From an uncultured bacterium (GTDB lineage: Bacteria; Bacillota; Clostridia; Lachnospirales; Lachnospiraceae): 45,313 nucleotides of DNA. The notes under the pieces are model-generated. The model was not told the origin of the DNA, searched no databases, and saw nothing but the letters and a program-made list of their open reading frames with translations. A program made the translations under genes and the position numbers. Position 1 is the stretch's first letter, and every line of letters begins with the position of its first letter. Shown in pieces: positions 8,141 to 17,427 of this stretch. The DNA lies in the NCBI GenBank assembly GCA_947175015.1, contig CAMWLE010000017.1, forward strand, positions 1 to 45,313. Reading direction: 5' to 3'.

Positions 8141-8192
8141 TACGCAATCAGATACCAGGAAGAGTCAGGATGATGATACGCAATCAGATACC
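8141..8192 (+). repeat. 16-bp direct repeat in the leader of the helicase gene
   Basis: TACGCAATCAGATACC occurs at 8141-8156 and again at 8177-8192, 36 bp apart, in the 97-bp gap between the J-like gene and the helicase start. It could be a protein-binding site or a replication-slippage scar. The helicase frame stays open upstream through this stretch, but the strong AAGGGGG before 8220 marks the true start. Confidence 0.6.
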
Positions 8193-8219
8193 GGAAATAC
8201 ATCAAGGGGGAATCGATTC

Positions 8220-11200
8220 ATGAGCAGCATTTACAGTGATATTTTTAAAGCTATTCATGAGGGGAAATGGCTGAAAATAGAATATCGCAATAAGGAAAGC
8301 CATGTAACGAAATTTTGGATTGGAATTCGTGGTATTGATGTAAGAAAACGCAGGTTATCGGTAGATGGTCTGCATTTAAAACAGTATACGCTTGAGTCCT
8401 ATGATTATATTGATATCGATTCTATTTTAGCCTCACAGGTGGTTGAGGGAACTTATTATCCGATCAATCAGAAATTGGTGCAGGATATATACTTGAACCC
8501 GGAAAAATATAAATCTCTTTTTGATAATGTGGCAAATCTGAAAATATTAAATTATCTGGAAATGTGTAATCGAATGGATGTGACGCCGTATTATTCTGAG
8601 TTTGAATTGATCAAATATCTGGACAGAGAAAGTTTTCAGGGAGATTGTTATCAGCTCACAGGGGAGCAGTTTCAGACTATTGTCAGGCATTTTCAGAGGA
8701 AAACGGAGGAAAAGAAGCGTTCGGACGGCAAACTGGTGATGCAGCGGTTGGGAATGAATGTGCTTAGCATTCATACACAAAAAGGGCTGTATGTACTGGC
8801 TTATCGAAAGCTTGCGTTGGATGTGAAGCGCAGAGTTCTGCGCCCTGATGATGAGATTACCATATGTACGGAATTCAACTGCGGTAATATCAGGGAGAAT
8901 ATCCGCAGATATCTTGATGCGGATGAATATGAGCTTTTGAGGGATTTCGAGAAAAATCAGGAAAAGATTAAGGACTGTATCACAAAACGCGCCAGACAAA
9001 ATATCAGTGTGGATGATTTACCGTACATTATCGGCCTGGGGATGGAGGTTGTGCTGGATTTGCATAAGGAATACCGGGCAATTATGGAGATGTACCAGGA
9101 AGGGAAAGCGACAATACCCATCAAAGCCTTTTTTGGTGATTTGGTCAGCCGCCCCATTCGTAGAAAAGAGTATCCGATTGTGCTGCTCAACGACAAGGTC
9201 AATCTGGATCAATTGCTGGCAATTCACAATGCTGAGAAATACCCGGTTGCCTATATTCAGGGGCCGCCGGGTACGGGCAAGACCAGCACCATCATTAACA
9301 CCATAGTTACGTCTTTTTTTAACGAGAAGACGGTTCTTTTTGCGTCCTATAACAATCATCCTATCAATGGTGTGTTTGAAAAGCTGACACATCTTACCTA
9401 TCGGGGCAAGAGAATTCCGTTTCCGGTGCTTCGGCTGGGGAATATGGATAAGGTGCAGGAAGCGATTCAATATATCAAAGAGTTATATGAACAGGTGCAG
9501 TCAATACAAGTATATGAGGCCACTTTGGAGCGGAAAAAGGATGACAGAATAGAACGTACCAGGAAGCTTTCTGCGCTGCTGAAAAAGTATGAGGAGATAT
9601 TGGATTTGAAGGAACGCAGGGAGACATTGGATCAGATGATGGAATATCAAAACCGTACCCAGGCCTCTATGGAAATGATTCCGTTTCAGATGGATCTGCA
9701 GGGGAGACAGTTAAGGCAGATACAGAGCAAAATTGATGAGGCAGGAGTGATTACGGATGCGGATGCCCTGCTGCTTTTAGATCATGATACGGATAATCTG
9801 TTTCAGTATTTGTTTTATACATCGGCAAGATACATTAAGAAGCTGGGTGATGGGGCTTATGAGGAGTTACGATATATTTTGTATGAAGCGCCGGAGGAAG
9901 AAAAGACGGCGCAATTCAGTAAATACTTAAGTGATAAGAAAAATATCAAAAAACTTCAGAAGATATTCCCTGTTATCATTACGACTTGTATTTCCGCTCA
10001 TAAATTAGGTGATCCGTCCCCCATGTTTGATATGGTGATTATGGATGAGGCCAGCCAATGTAATATTGCCATATCCCTTGTACCCATCATACGGGGGGAG
10101 CAGTTGATGTTGGTAGGGGACCCTCAGCAGTTGAATCCTGTGATTTTGTTGGATGAGCAGGTCAATGAGAAATTGCGCAGGAAGTACAATGTGGCGGATG
10201 AATATGATTATTGTAAAAATTCCATCTATAAAACATACCTTGCCTGTGATGCAGTCAGTGACGAAGTGCTGCTCAGTCATCATTATCGGTGTAATCGCAG
10301 TATCATTGATTTCAACAATAAGAAATATTATAATTCCAGGCTTAAGATTTGCTCCGACAGTCAGGAAACGAATCCATTGGTGTATGTGGATGTGAGAAAC
10401 CGTGAGAATTATATGAAAAACACCGCCCCGGCAGAGGTGGAAGAGGTGATTCGGTATGCACAGGCCAATCAGGATAAGAGCATTGCTGTCATTACACCCT
10501 TTGTCAATCAGAGAAGATGGATGGAAGAGGCATTGAAAAGGGAGAAGCTGGCGAATGTGGTCTGCGGGACGGTTCATGCTTTTCAGGGGGATGAAAAGGA
10601 TGTGGTGCTTTTTTCCACGGCGCTGACATCACAGACACAGGCGGGTACTTATGAGTGGCTGAAAAATAATAAGGAACTGATTAATGTGGCGACTTCACGT
10701 GCCAGAGATAAGTTTATCATATTGGCGGATTCCGAAAATCTTGCAAGGCTCCACGGGCAGGATGGCGATGATGATTTGTTTGAACTGGTCAATTATGTAA
10801 AACAGAATGGGCAATCAAAGGTGACACAGAAAAAGGCAAATTCCAGGGCTTTGGGCGTCAAACCCTTCAGTACTGCTACGGAAGAGGCATTTATGGAGAA
10901 TCTCAACCATGCCCTGGGGAATATATGGCTGTCCCAGAATCGTCATACTGTGCGCAAGGAAGTGGCGATTTCCCAAGTGTTTCAGGAAAATGTAAATTAC
11001 AGTGACTTGTTCTATACAGGGCGTTTTGATTTTGTAGTCTATGAACGGGTAGGAAAGCAGGAAATTCCGGTTTTGGCCATTGAATTGGATGGGAAAGAGC
11101 ATTTTGAGGATGAAGTGGTGAAACATCGGGACCATAAGAAAAATGAAATCTGCCGGCTGCACCAGCTACAGTTGATTCGGGTGGAAAATTCTTATGCGAG

Positions 11201-11255
11201 AAGATATAATTTTATCAAAGAAGTGCTGATGAATTATTTCTCTATAAAGCATTAA
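8220..11255 (+). CDS. UPF1-like SF1 helicase with WYL-like N-terminus and C-terminal DUF2726/PD-(D/E)xK-type nuclease domain
   Basis: 1011 residues from ATG 8220 (AAGGGGG 8 bases upstream). Residues about 8-70 resemble a WYL domain (AIHEGKWLKIEYRNK...WIGIRGIDV...LSVDGLHL). The helicase core has Walker A GPPGTGKT at 348-355, DEAS at 609-612 followed by MLVGDPQQLNPV, HHYRCN near 686, GTVHAFQGDEKDVVLFS, and motif VI NVATSRARDKFIIL: the AAA_11/AAA_12 arrangement of UPF1/Dna2-like superfamily 1 helicases. A coiled insertion lies between Walker A and DEAS (about 430-530). The last 150 residues end in RFDFVVYE...VLAIELDGKEHFED...RDHKK, the D...ExDG..H pattern of DUF2726 nucleases. Known proteins with this core unwind nucleic acid and several act in phage defence. 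It is the last gene of the chaperone cluster. Activities are inferred from motifs; the WYL call is the least certain. Confidence 0.85.
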   Translation: MSSIYSDIFKAIHEGKWLKIEYRNKESHVTKFWIGIRGIDVRKRRLSVDGLHLKQYTLESYDYIDIDSILASQVVEGTYYPINQKLVQDIYLNPEKYKSLFDNVANLKILNYLEMCNRMDVTPYYSEFELIKYLDRESFQGDCYQLTGEQFQTIVRHFQRKTEEKKRSDGKLVMQRLGMNVLSIHTQKGLYVLAYRKLALDVKRRVLRPDDEITICTEFNCGNIRENIRRYLDADEYELLRDFEKNQEKIKDCITKRARQNISVDDLPYIIGLGMEVVLDLHKEYRAIMEMYQEGKATIPIKAFFGDLVSRPIRRKEYPIVLLNDKVNLDQLLAIHNAEKYPVAYIQGPPGTGKTSTIINTIVTSFFNEKTVLFASYNNHPINGVFEKLTHLTYRGKRIPFPVLRLGNMDKVQEAIQYIKELYEQVQSIQVYEATLERKKDDRIERTRKLSALLKKYEEILDLKERRETLDQMMEYQNRTQASMEMIPFQMDLQGRQLRQIQSKIDEAGVITDADALLLLDHDTDNLFQYLFYTSARYIKKLGDGAYEELRYILYEAPEEEKTAQFSKYLSDKKNIKKLQKIFPVIITTCISAHKLGDPSPMFDMVIMDEASQCNIAISLVPIIRGEQLMLVGDPQQLNPVILLDEQVNEKLRRKYNVADEYDYCKNSIYKTYLACDAVSDEVLLSHHYRCNRSIIDFNNKKYYNSRLKICSDSQETNPLVYVDVRNRENYMKNTAPAEVEEVIRYAQANQDKSIAVITPFVNQRRWMEEALKREKLANVVCGTVHAFQGDEKDVVLFSTALTSQTQAGTYEWLKNNKELINVATSRARDKFIILADSENLARLHGQDGDDDLFELVNYVKQNGQSKVTQKKANSRALGVKPFSTATEEAFMENLNHALGNIWLSQNRHTVRKEVAISQVFQENVNYSDLFYTGRFDFVVYERVGKQEIPVLAIELDGKEHFEDEVVKHRDHKKNEICRLHQLQLIRVENSYARRYNFIKEVLMNYFSIKH

Positions 11256-11315
11256 ATCCATTGATTGTTTGTGCCGCTGAAGTGGTAGGAGATGGGATTT
11301 CTTTTGCCGGGATGG

Positions 11316-11344
11316 TTGTATTATGGTGGAAAGTAAGGTAAAAT
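11316..11344 (+). promoter_or_regulatory. Possible promoter of the reductase/pectin gene block
   Basis: TTGTAT (11316-11321), 17 bp, TAAAAT (11339-11344). The 254-bp gap 11256-11509 is otherwise purine-rich (runs of AGAAGA-like sequence at 11400-11490) and shows no clear terminator behind the helicase gene, so read-through is possible. Confidence 0.35.
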
Positions 11345-11509
11345 AGATGTAATACGGTTTGAACGGGAGTCAGGATGGAGGAAACGATAAGTAATCAGAT
11401 TGATTAGAAGACGGACGAAAGAAGAGAGTGGAAGGAAAAGAAAGGGACAAGAAGAAAAGAAAATAAAAGAAGAGAAAATAATATGAAATAAAAGGAAAGG
11501 ATGGAGTCT

Positions 11510-12133
11510 ATGGCGAAAGTAGCATTAATCAACGGGAGTCCTCATGAGAAGGGGTGTACTTACACAGCATTGAGAGAAGTGGCGGATACCCTGGAGAAAA
11601 ACGGAGTGGAGACGGAACTCATTCAAATTGGTACCCGGCCGGTGGCAGGTTGTATTGCTTGCGGGAAGTGTGCACAGGAAGGGAAATGTATTTTTGATGA
11701 TGGAGTAAATGCCGTTTTGGAACAGTTGGATTCTTATGATGGATTGGTAGTAGGTTCTCCTGTCTATTACGCAGGTCCCAGCGGACAAATCTGTGCGTTT
11801 CTGGACAGGTTGTTTTATGCGTCCGGAGGCAGGATGGCTGGTAAGGTGGCCGCTGCTGTGGTATCGTGCAGAAGAGGCGGCGCATCTGCAGCATTTGACC
11901 GGCTGAATAAATATTTTTCTATCAGCAATATGGTCATTGCTACGTCCCAATATTGGAATCAGGTTCATGGCAACAGGCCGGAAGAGGTATTGCAGGATGC
12001 AGAAGGACTTCAGACCATGCGCACATTGGGGCAGAATCTTGCCTGGCTGATAAAGTGCATCGAAGCGGGAAAGAGGCAGGGAATTGCACTCCCGGTATAT
12101 GAGCCAAGGCAGGGAACTAATTTCATTCGATGA
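11510..12133 (+). CDS. Flavodoxin-fold NAD(P)H-dependent FMN reductase (iron-sulfur flavoprotein-like)
   Basis: 207 residues from ATG 11510, with AGGA 8 bases upstream; ATG 11501 is a second option adding three residues. The start MAKVALINGSPHEKGCTYTAL is the FMN-phosphate loop of the flavodoxin_2/NADPH-dependent FMN reductase family. CIACGKCAQEGKC follows at about residues 48-60; this compact cysteine pattern is shared with iron-sulfur flavoproteins, where it binds a 4Fe-4S cluster. DGLVVGSPVYYAGPSG is the second flavin-binding loop. It probably transfers electrons from NAD(P)H to a soluble acceptor under anaerobic conditions. The next gene starts 75 bp on, so it may share a transcript with the pectin genes, though a functional link is not evident. 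Confidence 0.85.
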   Translation: MAKVALINGSPHEKGCTYTALREVADTLEKNGVETELIQIGTRPVAGCIACGKCAQEGKCIFDDGVNAVLEQLDSYDGLVVGSPVYYAGPSGQICAFLDRLFYASGGRMAGKVAAAVVSCRRGGASAAFDRLNKYFSISNMVIATSQYWNQVHGNRPEEVLQDAEGLQTMRTLGQNLAWLIKCIEAGKRQGIALPVYEPRQGTNFIR

Positions 12134-12208
12134 GAAATTGCTGCAAGGCATAGAAAAAGGTTGATATAGAAAATTACTAATATATAAAAAATGAAAGGAT
12201 GGTAAAGA

Positions 12209-12745
12209 ATGAAAGAACAGTTAAAGGCTGCGCTGCAGAACATTGCAGAGGGTGATACCGCATCCATTGCAATGACAGCAGAACAGTTGAAACAACTGCC
12301 CAGAACGGCGGAGGGCTTGTTTGACACAAGTACAGTGGACAGTGATTTTTATGAGGCAGCCAGATGGGTGTATCCTGTCTATGCAGCATATGAGACAGAG
12401 TGCAATAAGAAGGAGGACTATCCGGATCTGCTGAATCAAATGCGGCTTATTGACAGGAAGTATGGGGAGGAGCCGGGTGATCTGCCCAGGACAGCCAGAT
12501 TCCTGGATCTGTTCATACACACGATAGATAATGTAAGCCCGCAGTTGTATGAGTATTATCGGGAGATGGCAGATATTTTCAAGGCAAGGCTGAAGGAGGC
12601 AATCCAGACATATTATCATAATGGCCGCTTCGTCTGCAAAGACGGCAGTGTGCAGGAAGAGATTGAGGGTATGATACGCAGTGCGGTAAAACGTGCCTGC
12701 GAAAATTATGTACTGCTTGGAGAAAAATATCAGGAATATCAATAA
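12209..12745 (+). CDS. Short GH88/GH105-like protein
   Basis: 178 residues. Segments such as FYEAARWVYPVYAAYET, YPDLLNQMRLID and FLDLFIHTIDNVSPQLYEYY resemble the helical pairs of the (alpha/alpha)6 barrel in unsaturated glucuronyl and rhamnogalacturonyl hydrolases (GH88/GH105), which act on the unsaturated ends left by pectate lyases. A full member has about 350-380 residues, so this would be half a barrel. There is no frameshift or obvious remnant after the stop at 12745, and the ribosome binding site (AAAGGATGG) is sound. It may be a non-catalytic or accessory derivative. Its position directly before a GH28 gene supports a pectin context. Family call is tentative. Confidence 0.5.
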   Translation: MKEQLKAALQNIAEGDTASIAMTAEQLKQLPRTAEGLFDTSTVDSDFYEAARWVYPVYAAYETECNKKEDYPDLLNQMRLIDRKYGEEPGDLPRTARFLDLFIHTIDNVSPQLYEYYREMADIFKARLKEAIQTYYHNGRFVCKDGSVQEEIEGMIRSAVKRACENYVLLGEKYQEYQ

Positions 12746-12820
12746 TCATGCAGGGCGGGGCAAGAGAGTTTTTGGTAAGCAGTAATGTTCACAGTGACAA
12801 ATATTGTCAGGAGGAAAGCT

Positions 12821-14377
12821 ATGGAAGTCATACATATTATGAATACAGCCCGAAGCGCTGTGATAGAAATCAAAGACGGGGGGCGCTATTTCACGAGACA
12901 TCCTTACCGTATTCTCGTAAATGGACGGGAGGCGCTCACCACGGAGAAGACCATTACATCCCTGTTCGCTTTAAAGCCGGACACCCAGCAGCATGTGGAG
13001 GTGTTTGAAGGTGAGGAAAAGGTGGGGGAACTCAGTTTCAGAACAGATTATGAGTATGTGACACTGGATGTAAGACGTTTTGGAGCGAAGGGTGATGGTG
13101 TTCAGGATGACACACACTATATTCAGGCAGCCATATTAGCCTGTCCCAAAAACGGACGGGTGTTGTTTCCGGCAGGTGTATACCGGATTACAAGTTTGTT
13201 CTTGAAGAGCCATATCCGTATGGAACTTGCAAAAGGTGCGGAGCTGAAGGCATTTACCCAGCCGGAGAAATTCCCTGTTTTTCCAGGGACGATTGAGAGC
13301 TATGATGAAACGGAGGATTACAATTTAGGCAGTTGGGAGGGCAATCCTTTGCCCATGTATACTTCCATCATCTGTGGGGTGGATGTGGAGGATGTGGTAA
13401 TCTATGGTGAGGGCAAGATCAATGGCAATGCGTCCAAAGAGGATTGGTGGAAGGCGCCCAAGGATTATAAGGATGTATTTCGCCCCAGGCTGTTTTTCAT
13501 CAACAGATGTAAAGATATCACGCTTCAGGGTGTGACTTGCTGCAATTCTCCGGCATGGACCCTGCATCCGTATTTTAGTGAGAATCTGAGATTCCTGGAT
13601 TTGGAGGTTTTGAATCCAAGTGATTCTCCCAATACAGATGGACTTGATCCGGAGTCATGCAAGAATGTGGATATTCTGGGTGTGAGATTCTCCTTGGGAG
13701 ATGACTGTATTGCGGTGAAGAGCGGTAAGATTTATATGGGGAAAAAGCACAAGACACCTTCCGAGAATATATGGATTCGTCAATGCCTTATGGAGGACGG
13801 CCATGGTGCGGTGACATTGGGCAGTGAGATGGCAGGCGGTGTTGTGAATCTGACTGTGGAGGATTGCATTTTCCGCCATACAGACAGGGGATTGCGCATC
13901 AAGACCAGACGGGGCAGGGGAAAGGATGCTATTCTCAGCAATATTACTTTCCGCAATCTGACACTGGATCATGTAATGACGCCTTTGGTGGTGAATTCTT
14001 TTTACTTCTGTGACCCGGATGGCAGAACTTCTTATGTGCAGTCCAGGGAGAGTTATCCGGTGGATGACAGGACACCATCCATTAAGAAGATGGTATTTGA
14101 AAATATGGAATGTACCAACTGTCATGTGGCCGCGGCATTCTTTGACGGTCTTCCGGAACAGAAGATTGAAGAGATTGTCATGAAGAATATCGCTGTTACC
14201 TATGCGGAGAACCCCAAAACCGGTGCGCCCGCCATGTCAGAGGGTGTGCCCAAGAGCAGCAGAAGAGGGCTTTTTGCAAGAAATGTGACGAAACTGACAT
14301 TGGATAACGTATCCATCGAAGGCCAGGAAGGGGAACCTTACGAACTGATTGGTGTGGACGAACTGATTAAGAAATGA
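12821..14377 (+). CDS. Glycoside hydrolase family 28 polygalacturonase, cytoplasmic
   Basis: 518 residues from ATG 12821, placed 6 bases after AGGAGGAAA; the frame extends to 12785 but without a ribosome binding site. After an N-terminal beta domain (residues 1-80) comes the right-handed beta helix with DVRRFGAKGDGVQDDT, PAGVYRI, and the full GH28 catalytic set: NTDG (about 280), GDDCIAVKSG (about 302), GHGAVTLGSE (about 340) and RIKTRRGRG (about 364). These supply the three aspartates, histidine, and Arg-x-Lys of exo- and endo-polygalacturonases, which hydrolyse alpha-1,4-galacturonosyl links. There is no signal peptide, so it should act inside the cell on imported oligomers, in contrast to secreted plant-pathogen enzymes. 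The sugar isomerase-like gene follows. Confidence 0.93.
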   Translation: MEVIHIMNTARSAVIEIKDGGRYFTRHPYRILVNGREALTTEKTITSLFALKPDTQQHVEVFEGEEKVGELSFRTDYEYVTLDVRRFGAKGDGVQDDTHYIQAAILACPKNGRVLFPAGVYRITSLFLKSHIRMELAKGAELKAFTQPEKFPVFPGTIESYDETEDYNLGSWEGNPLPMYTSIICGVDVEDVVIYGEGKINGNASKEDWWKAPKDYKDVFRPRLFFINRCKDITLQGVTCCNSPAWTLHPYFSENLRFLDLEVLNPSDSPNTDGLDPESCKNVDILGVRFSLGDDCIAVKSGKIYMGKKHKTPSENIWIRQCLMEDGHGAVTLGSEMAGGVVNLTVEDCIFRHTDRGLRIKTRRGRGKDAILSNITFRNLTLDHVMTPLVVNSFYFCDPDGRTSYVQSRESYPVDDRTPSIKKMVFENMECTNCHVAAAFFDGLPEQKIEEIVMKNIAVTYAENPKTGAPAMSEGVPKSSRRGLFARNVTKLTLDNVSIEGQEGEPYELIGVDELIKK

Positions 14378-14512
14378 TTTGGTAAGGGCAATTATGGAAC
14401 TGGAATAGTCCAGCTAAGAAATGTCAGGCAGTTTAATAAAAATTGATAGCTGGACAAGTGTACTTCACTCTTTAGTGCTGTCGCGCAGCGACTTTGGATA
14501 GGAGGAAAAAAT

Positions 14513-15349
14513 ATGCAAATAGGAATTAGATTACATGATACGACACAGTTACCTTTTGAAGAGCGGATTGCGGATGTGCATCGGCTGGGCTTTGCCTGCG
14601 GACACCTTGCTCTGGCTAAGGTGATTGAAGAATTTCCCACCACGGATGAGGCTATGACACCGGGACTTGCCATGTACATTAAGAATGTGTTTGCCAGAAA
14701 TCAGGTGGATATTGCTGTGCTGGGCTGTTATTTGAATCTGGCAAATCCTAATAAGGAACAGTTGGCGAAAACGGTACATCGTTATATGGCCCATGTTCGC
14801 TTCGCTTCCTGGTTGGGGTGCGGTGTGGTGGGAACGGAGACCGGTGCCCCCAACGAAGAATACAAATTTACGCCGGAATGCCATACCGAAGAATCACTGC
14901 AGTTGTTTATCAACAACCTGCGTCCTATTGTAAAGTATGCGGAGCAAATGGGAGTGGTAGTGGCAATCGAGCCGGTGTATGGACATATTGTGTGTAACCC
15001 CAAGCGTGCAAGGCGGGTGTTGGATGAGATTGCTTCTCCGAATCTGCAGATTATATTTGATCCGGTGAATCTGCTGGATGTGGCAAATTATGGAGAGCGG
15101 CAGGCAGTCATAGAGGAAGCCATTGATTTGCTTGGAGAGGATGTGGCAGTCATGCACCTGAAAGATTGCGCATTGCAGGATGGAAAACTGAGAGCTATGG
15201 GCTGTGGATTGGGTGAGATGGATTACACTGCCATTTTGAAATTTATGAAAGAGAGAAAACCTTTTATCCAGGCAACTCTTGAGAATACGAACCCTGAGAA
15301 TAATCAGCAGGTAAAAGACTTCATCCTGCGCAAGTATGCGGAAGTGTAG
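14513..15349 (+). CDS. Sugar phosphate isomerase/epimerase-like TIM-barrel protein
   Basis: 278 residues with AGGAGGAAAAAAT before the ATG. The order of motifs fits the xylose isomerase-like/AP-endonuclease 2 family: IGIRLHD at strand 1, RLGFACGHLAL, VDIAVLGCYLNLANP, ASWLGCGVVGTETG, VVVAIEPVYGHIV with the metal-binding Glu, LQIIFDPVNLLD with Asp, VAVMHLKDC with His, and FIQATLENT with the last Glu. These residues normally hold a divalent metal for keto-aldose or epimerisation chemistry. Next to a polygalacturonase it may act on a uronate breakdown product, but the substrate is not readable from the sequence. The 135-bp gap upstream contains a small GTCGC/GCGAC hairpin. Confidence 0.85.
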   Translation: MQIGIRLHDTTQLPFEERIADVHRLGFACGHLALAKVIEEFPTTDEAMTPGLAMYIKNVFARNQVDIAVLGCYLNLANPNKEQLAKTVHRYMAHVRFASWLGCGVVGTETGAPNEEYKFTPECHTEESLQLFINNLRPIVKYAEQMGVVVAIEPVYGHIVCNPKRARRVLDEIASPNLQIIFDPVNLLDVANYGERQAVIEEAIDLLGEDVAVMHLKDCALQDGKLRAMGCGLGEMDYTAILKFMKERKPFIQATLENTNPENNQQVKDFILRKYAEV

Positions 15350-15375
15350 ATGGGACTTAGAAGAGGAGGAAGTTT

Positions 15376-17304
15376 ATGGGGGCGATTTATTTAGACCCAA
15401 ATAAATGTGTAGGTTGTAATGCTTGCGTGAGAGCATGTCCGGTGATAGATGCAAATGTGGCAAGAACGGATCCGGATGGAAGGCTGATCATCCATATTGA
15501 TGAAGATAAGTGCATAAAGTGCGGCGCCTGTATCAGGGCATGTTCCCATCATGCAAGAACATACGGGGATGACATTGATGTGTTTATGAAGGATATGAAG
15601 GCAGGGCAGGAGATTATAATGATTGCGGCGCCTTCTATCAAAATTGCATTTGACGGGAATTGGCGTCATGCGCTGCAATGGTTCAGGAACCAGGGGATTA
15701 AGAAAATATATGACGTATCCTATGGCGCCGATATTTGCACTTGGGCACATCTGCGATATCTACAGCAGCATCCGGAAGCAAAGGTGATTTCTCAGCCCTG
15801 TGCTGCGGTTGTGAATTATGCACTGAAGAACAAACAGGAGTTGATTCCCAGTTTGTCACCGATACATAGTCCCATGTTATGTCTGGGAATATATCTCAGA
15901 AAAGTGCTTGGATACCGGGGGAAAATAGCTGCTATCTCTCCTTGTATTGCCAAGGCGGATGAGTTCCATGAAACCGGGATAATTGATTATAATGTCACAA
16001 TGGAGCATTTGAGAGATTATTTTAAGGAAAGCGGTGTGGAGCTGCCCAAAGTAAAGGTTTACAGTGAATTTGAATTTGATGGGGACATAGGGTTGGAGGG
16101 AGCCATTTATCCAAGACCCGGTGGTTTGATGAAAAATCTCCAGCTTCATGATCCGGATATGCAGGTGATCACCTCAGAGGGAACGGAGCGGTTGTATGAG
16201 GATCTGAATTTGTACCTGGAGCAGAAAAAAAGTGACCTTCCAACGGTCTTCGATGTGTTGAGCTGTAAGGATGGATGCAACGGAGGACCGGCGACAGGGG
16301 TGGATTACCATTGCTTTGCCATGAACAGTATTATGTATGATGTGGAACAATACGCAAAGAATGTGCGGAAGAAGACCAAAACCAGAAAAGGGCGGGATCT
16401 GCAGTTTGAGGAGTTTGATAAGAAACTTCGTCTTGAGGATTATATCCGCACTTATGAAGCACGTCCAAAGAAGAGTGTTCAGGTGACAGAAACCGATATC
16501 GAGAGAGTATATAAATTGCTGGGCAAGGAAACCTACCAGGAGAAGCATTTCGATTGTCATGCCTGTGGGTTCCGTACTTGCCGGGATATGGCAATTGCCT
16601 TGGCGAAGGGAATCAATGAGAAAGAGAATTGCCATCAGTATATGCTGCGTTCTATTCGGGAAGAGCGTCAGAAGGTTGAAAGTGTGAATCGGCAGGTATG
16701 CGAGATGAATGAAGAACTCATGGGAATTTTCAGGGAATTGAGTACTAACATTCAGGATGTGAAGCAGGAAGCAGACAAGATTCGGGAAGCAGGATTAAAT
16801 ACCACAGATAAAATGAATGTCCTGACGGAGCATATGAATAAGCTTGTGGGATTAAATGATGGTATCAGGAAGTCCGCAGAACACATCAGTAACAGCATCG
16901 AGAGTTATAATGTAATGACACAGGATGTAGAGAGCATAGCAGGTCAGATCAATTTGCTGTCTCTGAATGCTGCCATTGAAGCAGCCAGGGCAGGAGAGGC
17001 AGGGCGGGGCTTTGCGGTGGTAGCCTCTAATATTCGTCAATTGTCGGACAGTTCAAAGTCTTCTGTGGCTTCTGCCAAGGAAAATGGCGGTGCCATCAGG
17101 GAGGCTATTCATGAAATCTCGGATGTGATTGAAAGGTTCAATGAGACGATTTCGGAACTTTTAGATTCCGTACAAAATGCCATAGCGGATGTGAATATGA
17201 CCTCAGAAAATGGGAGAATCATACAACAATCCATGGATATTGTGGCCCAAATGGCAGATGATGTAAAAGGTGTGATTCAAGAGACCAGTTCTATTTTAAA
17301 TTAG
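15376..17304 (+). CDS. Soluble sensory [FeFe] hydrogenase fused to chemoreceptor signalling domain
   Basis: 642 residues. Two ferredoxin motifs open the protein ([13 protein letters not shown] at 11-22 and [14 protein letters not shown] at about 51-64). The H-cluster-type domain has [20 protein letters not shown] and [10 protein letters not shown], corresponding to loops L1, L2 and L3 in divergent form, as in sensory HydS proteins. Then a further iron-sulfur motif, [15 protein letters not shown]...C (about 395-420). The rest is a long coiled coil with a methyl-accepting chemotaxis protein tip, [24 protein letters not shown] (in two parts, about 533-556). No membrane segment. This fits the group C [FeFe] hydrogenases thought to sense H2 or redox state, here feeding CheA/CheW directly from the cytoplasm. 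The gene starts 26 bp after the isomerase gene, behind AGAGGAGG. Confidence 0.9.
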   Translation: MGAIYLDPNKCVGCNACVRACPVIDANVARTDPDGRLIIHIDEDKCIKCGACIRACSHHARTYGDDIDVFMKDMKAGQEIIMIAAPSIKIAFDGNWRHALQWFRNQGIKKIYDVSYGADICTWAHLRYLQQHPEAKVISQPCAAVVNYALKNKQELIPSLSPIHSPMLCLGIYLRKVLGYRGKIAAISPCIAKADEFHETGIIDYNVTMEHLRDYFKESGVELPKVKVYSEFEFDGDIGLEGAIYPRPGGLMKNLQLHDPDMQVITSEGTERLYEDLNLYLEQKKSDLPTVFDVLSCKDGCNGGPATGVDYHCFAMNSIMYDVEQYAKNVRKKTKTRKGRDLQFEEFDKKLRLEDYIRTYEARPKKSVQVTETDIERVYKLLGKETYQEKHFDCHACGFRTCRDMAIALAKGINEKENCHQYMLRSIREERQKVESVNRQVCEMNEELMGIFRELSTNIQDVKQEADKIREAGLNTTDKMNVLTEHMNKLVGLNDGIRKSAEHISNSIESYNVMTQDVESIAGQINLLSLNAAIEAARAGEAGRGFAVVASNIRQLSDSSKSSVASAKENGGAIREAIHEISDVIERFNETISELLDSVQNAIADVNMTSENGRIIQQSMDIVAQMADDVKGVIQETSSILN

Positions 17305-17387
17305 CGAAAAAAGGTTTCATTGTTTCAGATGTAAACTATTATGAAAATCAGCCGAAATAAAAGTATATGGACAGGTGAAAAGCTAAG

Positions 17388-17427
17388 GACAGCAAACAGA
17401 TGGAAAATCATGTTTTGCTGTCTTTTT
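17388..17427 (+). terminator. Rho-independent terminator after the sensory hydrogenase
   Basis: GACAGCAAA (17388-17396) pairs with TTTGCTGTC (17414-17422), followed by five T. The rest of the gap to 17657 is AT-rich with no convincing gene; a promoter for the LytTR gene probably lies within it but none stands out. Confidence 0.8.

Noticed and set aside
8019..8219. 67-residue N-terminal extension of the helicase
   Set aside because: It overlaps the SEC-C end of the J-like gene in another frame, has low-complexity composition, and a strong AAGGGGG marks the start at 8220.
11525..12151. 208-codon minus-strand frame
   Set aside because: Antisense shadow of the flavodoxin-like gene, which has the FMN loop and cysteine motif.
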